Positions 1-4,913 of a stretch of 5,097 nt of DNA are shown here, piece after piece; positions within the stretch are counted from its first letter, which is position 1; each line of letters begins with the position of its first letter. The notes beneath the pieces are model-generated. The model was not told where the DNA came from, made no database searches, and saw nothing but the letters and a program-made list of their open reading frames with translations. The DNA is from Bdellovibrionales bacterium RBG_16_40_8 (GTDB taxonomy: Bacteria; Bdellovibrionota; Bdellovibrionia; Bdellovibrionales; UBA1609). The stretch lies in contig MEPT01000056.1 in NCBI GenBank assembly GCA_001769925.1, positions 2,498 to 7,594 on the forward strand, written 5' to 3'. The position numbers and the translations under genes are program-made.

Positions 1-171
1 CTGCACATTAAAGAAAAATAGAATAGCCTTAGCCCAAAAAATAATAGCCGAATCTGCTTTTTGACGAAATCGCAGCACTGAAAAACCCATAACTACGAGA
101 GACATAACAAATGTATTTATTAATGCCATTACTGTTGCAAAAAGTGAGCGAACTAAATAAATTAATTTCAA
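1..171 (-). CDS. PlsC-like 1-acylglycerol-3-phosphate acyltransferase, N-terminal part
   Basis: Only the first 57 codons are present; the gene runs off the left edge. The translation starts MKLIYLVRSLFATVMAL, has a long hydrophobic segment (about residues 4-32), a short basic stretch (R34, R36, K38), then FWAKAILFFFNVQ. A membrane-anchoring N-terminus followed by a basic patch and a 'WA..IL....N/G-[VI]' segment is typical of lysophosphatidate acyltransferases (PlsC/LPLAT), which acylate lysophosphatidic acid at the inner membrane. The catalytic HX4D motif would lie outside the window, so the assignment rests on N-terminal resemblance alone. The start is TTG at 171-169. It is favoured because GGAG lies 5 bases upstream and because it overlaps the TGA stop of the preceding gene as TTGA, which suggests translational coupling. 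The first ATG in frame is codon 15, inside the hydrophobic segment, and would truncate the anchor. Another membrane protein cannot be excluded. Confidence 0.6.
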   Translation of the reverse strand, partial: MKLIYLVRSLFATVMALINTFVMSLVVMGFSVLRFRQKADSAIIFWAKAILFFFNVQ

Positions 172-1340
172 TTAAACTCCGTAACCCCGAGAAGACGCGC
201 CCGTGCTCGCCGCACCTGCCGCTCTTTATATTTATCGTGAGAAGCTTGACCTGTCATATTTTTTAAATGCGTTTCATAGTCGACAATTTGTACTTCATAT
301 GGGTAAAAAAATGTTAATTTTTGCGGCCTCTCTTCTTTGGATTTAATATCTATACGTATCAAGCGCCTAGTAATAAATTTAATGAATTTGTATTCATGAT
401 TTGAAAACACGTTGTATTTCTCGTTGTAAATTGCACGACTTATATTTTCTTCAAGTCGCTTATGCAACATTTTATCGATATTTTCACTTGAATAATCCCC
501 ATCACTAGAAAGAGTCTCTAAACATTCTAAAAATATATTTAACGGATACAGTGTGTTATTTGATTCTTTGGATATATCGTGAGAGAAGTTCACGATATTT
601 TGTTCTAAAAAATACTTAAGTACACGAAATACATCAAAAAGATGTTTCGTTACAATACGAATCCCTATCTTATCTAAAAGACCAAAGGCCACTAGATCGC
701 TTTTGCACAATAGTTTTGTAATCGATGAGGTTGTGGTTTTAAATGCCTTTATTTCAAACTTTTTAAGTAAAATTGATTTCGCTCCCATAGCCGGCCCTAG
801 AGTTGTACCTATAACTGGATCTTCATGGATATGATGCTGAATGGGCTTTAAAATTTGCTCTTGAATATCGTTAGAGAACTGCGCAAATAAGTCGTTTTCA
901 AGATGCACAAAAGTATGCGCGACTTTTAAAATTGCACAAGCCCAGCGCTGTAATTCATTACCACGAGTTGATGCTATTATAAGTATATTTGTGATATCAC
1001 CTAACTCACTAGGATCAGATAGCTTGACAGGTATTACTTCACCTTCTTTAAGAAGCTCCTCTTGTAGATATGTAACTGCTCGACGATGATATAGCCAAAG
1101 ACATCTAAGATCATCATCACTATCTATATCGTAACCATATGCTAAAAGAAAAGCTTTACCTGCCTCTTTGCTTTGAATTGAAATGTGCGGAATATCTAGT
1201 ACTGAAATCCCGCCAATCATTGAGATTAGTGCATTGGCATCAAAATTTAGCGGTGAAAAACCCATGCAATTAAGGTAGCGAGCATTAGACGAACATGCAA
1301 CCTTTGCTATTAGTTTAGAATCATTAGTACAAAATAGCAC
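168..1340 (-). CDS. RelA/SpoT nucleotidyltransferase-like protein of unknown function (390 aa)
   Basis: No signal peptide or membrane segment is seen, so it is probably cytoplasmic. The C-terminal half has the motif order of the RelA/SpoT (p)ppGpp synthetase fold. K201-TTT-S205-x3-K209 matches the K-x3-S-x3-K core of the first motif. DKIGIRIV follows, with D223 22 residues after K201, close to the 21 in E. coli RelA as I recall it, and R228. A helix (FDVFRVLKYF, 235-244) comes next, then Y317 in SNHEYKF, YEVQI with E349, and SHDKYK (368-372), like the EVQIRT and AEHW.YK segments of synthetases. The arginine two residues before the first-motif lysine is absent (A199), and D223 to Y317 is about 50 residues longer than in Rel enzymes. 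Residues 1-190 show no HD hydrolase motif. From memory this fits an uncharacterised family of about 370-390 residues in Bdellovibrio/Myxococcus-type bacteria; catalytic activity is unproven. The GTG start overlaps the lipoprotein gene by 17 bases and has no clear Shine-Dalgarno. It is the only start after an in-frame TGA until ATG at 1265 (codon 26), which would also keep the recognisable region (from about residue 31). Confidence 0.7.
   Translation of the reverse strand: MLFCTNDSKLIAKVACSSNARYLNCMGFSPLNFDANALISMIGGISVLDIPHISIQSKEAGKAFLLAYGYDIDSDDDLRCLWLYHRRAVTYLQEELLKEGEVIPVKLSDPSELGDITNILIIASTRGNELQRWACAILKVAHTFVHLENDLFAQFSNDIQEQILKPIQHHIHEDPVIGTTLGPAMGAKSILLKKFEIKAFKTTTSSITKLLCKSDLVAFGLLDKIGIRIVTKHLFDVFRVLKYFLEQNIVNFSHDISKESNNTLYPLNIFLECLETLSSDGDYSSENIDKMLHKRLEENISRAIYNEKYNVFSNHEYKFIKFITRRLIRIDIKSKEERPQKLTFFYPYEVQIVDYETHLKNMTGQASHDKYKERQVRRARARLLGVTEFN
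177..180 (-). promoter_or_regulatory. Ribosome binding site deciding the TTG start of the PlsC-like gene
   Basis: On the minus strand GGAG is followed by 5 bases (TTTAA) and then TTG at 171-169. The site lies inside the last codons of the upstream gene. It supports initiation at TTG rather than at the in-frame ATG 42 bases further on. Confidence 0.6.
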
Positions 1341-1908
1341 TTGCGTTAATCATAAATTTACCAAGCGTTTGTTGATCAAAACCACTGTTAGCAAAAGTCA
1401 CATTCCCTGACCAAACACCGCCGCTATTAATATTACCACTAAATGTTACCCGCCCGACATTATCTTCAACAATCACTGTCGCATTATTGTTACTAATTTG
1501 CTTATTCACCACATTCATTTGCCAATAGAAAGCTTGGTTATCACCATTTTGATAAGCAATACTATCATAAACCAACATATTAATTACGCCTGAGCTTATT
1601 GACCCATGAAAACGTATTCCTGTTGAATCACCAGATCTACCGCTAACTGTACCCACATTAGAATTAGGCATAAAACTATTAATAAGTTGTTGACTAAACT
1701 GACCAGTGATTTCACCCCATTCACTTAATTGACCATTTGTTGAGTTAGTCGGTGAATTTTGCCACCCATTTGTTCTTGTATTGTAGCGATAAGCTACTTT
1801 GGCTTTGCCTTTATCTTTATTGCCACAAGCAATCGTTGAAGCCATGACAAAAGCCATTGCTATTAGGTAAAAAGCTCTACTTATATAAGACCAATTAAGA
1901 TTCTTCAT
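1324..1908 (-). CDS. Small secreted lipoprotein of unknown function (194 aa)
   Basis: The N-terminus (MKNLNWSYISRAF) leads into a hydrophobic stretch and the lipobox TIAC, with the lipidated cysteine at residue 28 followed by G-N-K-D-K. The absence of Asp at +2 would favour the outer membrane under the E. coli Lol rule. The mature part (about 167 residues) is rich in Asn, Ser, Gly and Thr, with many alternating hydrophobic/polar stretches (for example 107-118, 143-159, 165-172). This suggests a beta-rich fold. The mature chain has no further cysteine, and I recognise no domain. The start is ATG at 1908 because AGGAG lies 8 bases upstream and the signal peptide begins there; an upstream in-frame ATG at 1944 would add 12 residues in front of a normal signal sequence. 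It is the first gene of the minus-strand operon and ends inside the next gene (17-base overlap). Confidence 0.8.
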   Translation of the reverse strand: MKNLNWSYISRAFYLIAMAFVMASTIACGNKDKGKAKVAYRYNTRTNGWQNSPTNSTNGQLSEWGEITGQFSQQLINSFMPNSNVGTVSGRSGDSTGIRFHGSISSGVINMLVYDSIAYQNGDNQAFYWQMNVVNKQISNNNATVIVEDNVGRVTFSGNINSGGVWSGNVTFANSGFDQQTLGKFMINASAILY

Positions 1909-1916
1909 AATTATTT

Positions 1917-1921
1917 CTCCT
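1917..1921 (-). promoter_or_regulatory. Ribosome binding site of the lipoprotein gene
   Basis: The minus strand reads AGGAG followed by an 8-base spacer (AAATAATT) and ATG at 1908-1906. This strong site decides for the shorter reading of the lipoprotein over the ATG at 1944, which lies upstream of it. Confidence 0.75.
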
Positions 1922-2021
1922 GTTACAAAATATGTATATGGCAAGCCCCGGGCCGAAAATATGACCCTGAAAGCAGCGTATATTTGAGCTGAGTGATTCT
2001 AAAAAGCCTCTAATGCCAATT

Positions 2022-2059
2022 TGCCAAAGGTTGTTTTACAACTGTCAAAAACTTTGGCA
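2022..2059. repeat. Perfect 8-bp inverted repeat with a nested 5-bp inverted repeat
   Basis: TGCCAAAG at 2022-2029 is the exact reverse complement of CTTTGGCA at 2052-2059. Nested directly after the left arm is GTTGT-TTT-ACAAC (2030-2042), a second perfect inverted repeat with a 3-base loop. The half site TGCCAA also occurs 8 bases upstream at 2014-2019, giving tandem direct copies. The element could be an operator for a dimeric regulator of one or both operons, or a folded leader RNA. It is not followed by a T-run on the plus strand, so it does not look like a plus-strand terminator. Confidence 0.55.
2042..2059 (+). promoter_or_regulatory. Weak Pho-box-like sequence upstream of phnD
   Basis: CTGTCAA at 2042-2048 matches the PhoB half site CTGTCAT in 6 of 7 positions. 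A second copy in the required 11-base register is poor; TTGGCAC one base out of register (2054-2060) matches 4 of 7. A PhoB-type input would fit a phosphorus-compound importer, but only one half site is good and it overlaps the inverted repeat, so it may be chance. Confidence 0.2.
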
Positions 2060-2152
2060 CTTAGGCCTTAAACATTCGGGTTATAAAAAAAGATATTTAT
2101 TTAACTTCGTATCTTGTAAACATTGTAGTAGTAATTATTAAGGCCCTGAATT

Positions 2153-2157
2153 AGGAG
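2153..2157 (+). promoter_or_regulatory. Ribosome binding site deciding the TTG start of phnD
   Basis: AGGAG is followed by 7 bases and TTG at 2165. The ATG four bases later (2169) is in a different frame, and no in-frame ATG precedes the signal peptide, so this site fixes the TTG as the start. Confidence 0.7.
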
Positions 2158-2164
2158 TTTAACC

Positions 2165-3067
2165 TTGAATGGTCGCTTATTTTTTATTTTATTAAGTTTT
2201 ATTAGTATTTGCGGCTGTACAAAAAACAAGGCAGAAATTGGCAGTAGCAAAAATCCGATAAAATTCTTCTTGGTGCCATCTGTTGACACAAAGCTACTTG
2301 AAGAAGCAGGGCAAAAAATTAAGACTTATCTCGAAGACCATACCCCTTATAAATATAAGATAGCTGTACCAACTAGTTACATTGCCGTCGTAGAGGCGTT
2401 CGGCACCAATAGAGCTGATGTAGCGTCACTTAATACATTCGGTTATATTTTGGCAAACGAACGCTATGGCGTCGAAGCAAGGATTACATTTATTCGCTTC
2501 GGATCAGAATCCTATCAATCACAAATTATTGCACGTTCAGATAGTTCAATAAAAAATATAAAAGATTTAAATGACAAAAAATTTGCATACGTTGATCCGG
2601 CCTCAACATCTGGGTATTTAATGCCGGCAAAGTTATTCTCTGATAATAAAGTGTTACTAAAACAAACTGTCTTTGCACAAAAACACGACAATGTCGTCAC
2701 CATGGTTTATCAAGGCCGAGTTGATGCCGGGGCAACATATTACTCTCCTTCTGAAAATGGCGAAATTCAAGATGCTAGACGTATGGTGAAAACACAATTT
2801 CCAGATGTAGAAAAAAAAATAAAAATTATAGCACTCACAGACCCAATACCTAATGATCCGATTGTGTTTAGAAAAGACCTTTCTGAAGAAATAAAAGACA
2901 AAGTAATCAGCGCTCTAATCGAAATGCAGAAAACCGAAGAGGGCAAAAAAATATTTTATGATATATACAGCATTACCGGCATGAATCGATCTACAGATAA
3001 ACATTACGATTCGGTTCGCGATATGCTATTAAAACTAGGCAGAAAAGCTAGTGATTATTCAAAATAA
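2165..3067 (+). CDS. phnD: Phosphonate/phosphite-type ABC transporter substrate-binding lipoprotein PhnD
   Basis: It captures the substrate in the periplasm and delivers it to the PhnE channel. The start is TTG with AGGAG 7 bases upstream. Residues 5-17 are a hydrophobic signal and ICGC (15-18) is a lipobox with Cys18 as the lipid anchor, so the protein is probably membrane-tethered rather than free as E. coli PhnD is. The PF12974-type body shows FFLVPSVD (34-41), the TSYIAVVEAF segment (70-79), D85-V-A-S-L-N-T-F-G-Y (85-94) and the hallmark DPASTSGYLMP (144-154), whose Ser/Thr residues bind the anion in characterised members. It also shows HDNVV (174-178), VYQGRVDAGA (181-190) and DPIPNDPIVFR (226-236). 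The 300-residue length is normal for the family. Phosphate, phosphite, methylphosphonate and other phosphonates are all possible ligands; the sequence does not decide between them. The 3' end overlaps phnC by 17 bases. Confidence 0.9.
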   Translation: MNGRLFFILLSFISICGCTKNKAEIGSSKNPIKFFLVPSVDTKLLEEAGQKIKTYLEDHTPYKYKIAVPTSYIAVVEAFGTNRADVASLNTFGYILANERYGVEARITFIRFGSESYQSQIIARSDSSIKNIKDLNDKKFAYVDPASTSGYLMPAKLFSDNKVLLKQTVFAQKHDNVVTMVYQGRVDAGATYYSPSENGEIQDARRMVKTQFPDVEKKIKIIALTDPIPNDPIVFRKDLSEEIKDKVISALIEMQKTEEGKKIFYDIYSITGMNRSTDKHYDSVRDMLLKLGRKASDYSK

Positions 3068-3830
3068 TCCGATCATATCAGTCAAAAATTTAACCAAAGA
3101 ATTCTCTAGCGGAGTTTGCGCACTTAACAACATTAGTTTTAATGTTAATAAAGGCGAGTTTTTAGTTGTAATCGGCTTAAGCGGATCGGGTAAATCCACA
3201 CTGATGCGTTGTTTAAATCGCCTCTATGACCCAACTGCTGGTGAAATTTATTTTCATAACGAAGAGATTTCAAAACTAAAAGGTCGCGCCATTCGTGTGC
3301 TTCGCCAGCGAATGGCAATGATATTTCAACATTTTAATTTAATTTCAAGACACACAGTACTTAGTAATGTGTTAATGGGTTGTTTAGCACGAACATCTAC
3401 TATCAAAAGTATTATGGATTTTTTTTCTAACGATGATAAAGAATTAGCCCGTAGTTATCTAAAATTAGTTGGCATTGAAGATAAAGCACTTGAACGAGCG
3501 GGCCAGCTTTCTGGTGGTCAACAGCAGCGAGTTGCCATTGCGCGGGCACTTATGCAAAAGCCAGAGGTGCTTTTAGCCGATGAGCCTGTGGCAAGCCTTG
3601 ACCCTGCAACTTGCCATGTTGTTCTTGATTATCTAGAGAAAATAAATCGCGAGCTTGGCTTAACAATAATCTGTAATCTACATTTTCTAAGTCTTGTAAG
3701 GCGCTATGCCACGCGAGTTATAGCATTAAAATCTGGTGAAATAGTCTATGAAGGTGACCCGCAAGCAATTAACGAAGAGTGGTTTAAAAAAATTTACGGC
3801 GAAACCGCACGAGAAATTTATGTCAAATAG
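3051..3830 (+). CDS. phnC: Phosphonate-type ABC transporter ATP-binding protein PhnC
   Basis: Cytoplasmic ATPase that powers import through PhnE. All ABC motifs are intact: Walker A GLSGSGKST (42-50), Q-loop with Q93 in FQHFNL, signature LSGGQQQR (153-160), Walker B VLLADE (173-178), D-loop SLDP (182-185) and switch histidine H211 in CNLHFL. The segments MRCLNRLYDPTAGEI (52-66) and the NLH...YATRVIAL pattern near 209-226 are characteristic of the PhnC subfamily rather than of amino-acid or metal importers. The 259-residue length is normal. The GTG start at 3051 lies within the end of phnD (17-base overlap), with only a weak AGG about 11 bases upstream, so translation is probably coupled to phnD. 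No other ATG, GTG or TTG precedes the conserved ISVKNLTKEF strand. Confidence 0.93.
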   Translation: MIIQNNPIISVKNLTKEFSSGVCALNNISFNVNKGEFLVVIGLSGSGKSTLMRCLNRLYDPTAGEIYFHNEEISKLKGRAIRVLRQRMAMIFQHFNLISRHTVLSNVLMGCLARTSTIKSIMDFFSNDDKELARSYLKLVGIEDKALERAGQLSGGQQQRVAIARALMQKPEVLLADEPVASLDPATCHVVLDYLEKINRELGLTIICNLHFLSLVRRYATRVIALKSGEIVYEGDPQAINEEWFKKIYGETAREIYVK

Positions 3831-4881
3831 TGAAGACAAGCATATCAGGCATTATAAAGGATTTTTTCTTGATAGCATGACCTTTGGTTATTTAATTTTG
3901 GTGACTATTTGGTATACTATTTTGTCAGCTGAAAGCGCAAATGAAGAAGCACTACTTAATCTTAAACAAATACTGGCTGCCATAGTTATACCAATAATTT
4001 TTGGCGGTATTTTAACTTACTTATTGCACAAAAATAATGTTACAACTCTTGGTCTTCATATTTTCGAGCCAAAATATATAAAACTACAAAAACCGCCGAC
4101 TTCTTGGCATAAAACTTTTTGGGGCTGGCAACTTTTAATAACTTTTCTTATTACTTTTATAATTGGTTTACACGTTACCGAGTTTAGTTTTTATGAACTT
4201 ACTGATGAATCAGGCTTTCATGGTGCTAAACGAATTTTCTCAGCCCTTTTATCTCCTGAGCATGCAATATTGCCAAAAGGTATAATATCAATCATTGAGA
4301 CAATATACATTGCCTTTATGGCTACTATTGTTGCTATTCCATTTGCGTTTGTTTTTTCTTTTTTCTCAGCTAAAAATATTATGGGTAATAGCCCCCTTAC
4401 GTTAGCAATTTATTTTTTGCTAAGAACTCTAATGAACATCACGCGTTCTATTGAACCGCTTATTTGGGCTATTATTTTTTCAGTGTGGGTGGGTATTGGT
4501 CCATTTGCTGGTATGCTAGCTCTTCTTCTTCACTCTATAGCCTCACTAACTAAACAGTACTCAGAAATAATAGAAAGCGCAGAAGATGGCCCTATTGAGG
4601 GTATTCTTGCTACAGGTGCCAACTCTGCACAGGTTGTATGGTATGCCATTGTGCCGCAGGTATTACTACCATATATAGCCTTTACTGTTTACCGGTGGGA
4701 TATAAATGTACGTATGGCAACTATAATTGGTTTAGTTGGTGGCGGCGGTATAGGGACTTTACTTATTCAATATCAAGGCCAGGCTATGTGGAACGAAGTT
4801 GGCACACTTGCTCTTCTTATAATATTAGTGGTTTGGACTATGGATACATTTAGCGCTTACATTAGAGAAGCTTTAAAGTAA
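3820..4881 (+). CDS. phnE: Phosphonate-type ABC transporter permease PhnE with extended N-terminus
   Basis: Inner-membrane channel of the importer. The C-terminal two thirds (about 155-353) is a standard PhnE/BPD-type permease. It has a hydrophobic segment at 157-182, RTLMNITRSIEP (202-213), the segment IIFSVWVGIGPFAGMLAL (218-235), the ATPase-contacting EAA-like loop (about 249-283, with ESAEDGPIEGILATGA and VPQVLLPYI), GLVGGGGIGTLL (304-315) and a last membrane segment at 326-346. At 353 residues it is longer than the usual 250-280. The extra N-terminal part adds two predicted membrane segments (about 18-36 and 49-69) and a hydrophilic linker (70-100) before the usual first one (103-119). 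The ATG at 3820 was chosen because it overlaps the phnC stop by 11 bases and has GAG 6 bases upstream. An in-frame ATG at 3748 would add 24 basic residues entirely inside phnC. It is the last gene of the operon. Confidence 0.9.
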   Translation: MSNSEDKHIRHYKGFFLDSMTFGYLILVTIWYTILSAESANEEALLNLKQILAAIVIPIIFGGILTYLLHKNNVTTLGLHIFEPKYIKLQKPPTSWHKTFWGWQLLITFLITFIIGLHVTEFSFYELTDESGFHGAKRIFSALLSPEHAILPKGIISIIETIYIAFMATIVAIPFAFVFSFFSAKNIMGNSPLTLAIYFLLRTLMNITRSIEPLIWAIIFSVWVGIGPFAGMLALLLHSIASLTKQYSEIIESAEDGPIEGILATGANSAQVVWYAIVPQVLLPYIAFTVYRWDINVRMATIIGLVGGGGIGTLLIQYQGQAMWNEVGTLALLIILVVWTMDTFSAYIREALK

Positions 4882-4913
4882 AATTTATTTGCATCTCACA
4901 TTTATCGTTTTTT
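4882..4913. other. 32-bp convergent gap without an evident terminator
   Basis: The two converging genes end 32 bases apart. A run of eight T lies at 4908-4915, but only a three- to four-base flanking match (TCGT/ACGA) surrounds it and no GC-rich stem precedes it. Termination of phnE transcripts may occur by Rho or by collision, or further on inside the neighbouring gene. Confidence 0.4.

Larger units (their letters stand above)
2001..2070 (-). promoter_or_regulatory. Possible attenuator-like stem with T-run, reading toward the lipoprotein gene
   Basis: Read on the minus strand, AAGGCCTAAGTGCCAA (2069-2054) can pair, with a few bulged bases, with TTGGCATTAGAGGCTT (2019-2004). The latter runs into TTTTT (2005-2001). 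This resembles an intrinsic terminator about 95 bases before the lipoprotein start. The same right arm (2059-2052) can instead form the perfect 8-bp stem with 2029-2022, which would leave the T-run unpaired. The two folds exclude each other, as in terminator/antiterminator leaders. No minus-strand gene ends upstream, so a simple gene-end terminator is unlikely. The stem is imperfect and no promoter is identified, so this is only a candidate. Confidence 0.25.
1909..2164. promoter_or_regulatory. Divergent intergenic region between the lipoprotein operon and phnDCE
   Basis: This 256-base stretch has no credible coding sequence and must hold promoters for both divergent operons. No strong sigma-70 promoter is visible in either direction. 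Weak plus-strand candidates for phnD are TTAACT (2101-2106) with TGTAGT 17 bases on, and an isolated TATAAA at 2082-2087. A weak minus-strand candidate is TTTTTA (2006-2001) with TATACG 17 bases on. A perfect TTGACA occurs on the minus strand at 2048-2043 but lacks a matching -10 box. The centre (about 2001-2070) is occupied by inverted and direct repeats listed separately. A short GC-rich spot with CCCGGG lies at about 1941-1955 in otherwise AT-rich sequence. Confidence 0.55.

Noticed and set aside
573..581. HD dyad (H254-D255) as a (p)ppGpp hydrolase motif in the RelA/SpoT-like protein
   Set aside because: It lies in the insertion after the synthetase-like motifs, without the other histidines and the second aspartate of an HD domain in their usual N-terminal place.
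1909..1944. Longer reading of the lipoprotein from the ATG at 1944
   Set aside because: It would place 12 residues before a normal signal peptide, and the strong AGGAG lies downstream of that ATG, correctly spaced for the ATG at 1908.
2022..2059. Inverted repeat as a plus-strand rho-independent terminator
   Set aside because: No T-run follows the right arm on the plus strand and no plus-strand gene ends upstream of it.
2054..2070. Possible sigma-54 promoter (TGGCAC) before phnD
   Set aside because: The downstream GC/TTGC element is not at the required spacing (GG-N10-GC is not met).
2101..2289. Minus-strand open frame of 62 codons across the phnD start
   Set aside because: It lies opposite the phnD signal peptide and ribosome site, has no family resemblance, and is explained as a chance frame in AT-rich DNA.
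2515..2703. Minus-strand open frame of 62 codons inside phnD
   Set aside because: It is opposite the conserved DPASTSGY region of phnD, with no recognisable product.
3748..3819. Longer reading of phnE from the ATG at 3748
   Set aside because: These 24 codons lie wholly in phnC coding sequence in another frame and encode an uncharacteristic basic tail; the ATG at 3820 has the usual short overlap and a plausible ribosome site.
4638..4853. Plus-strand open frame of 71 codons inside phnE
   Set aside because: It is an out-of-frame shadow of the conserved phnE C-terminal region.
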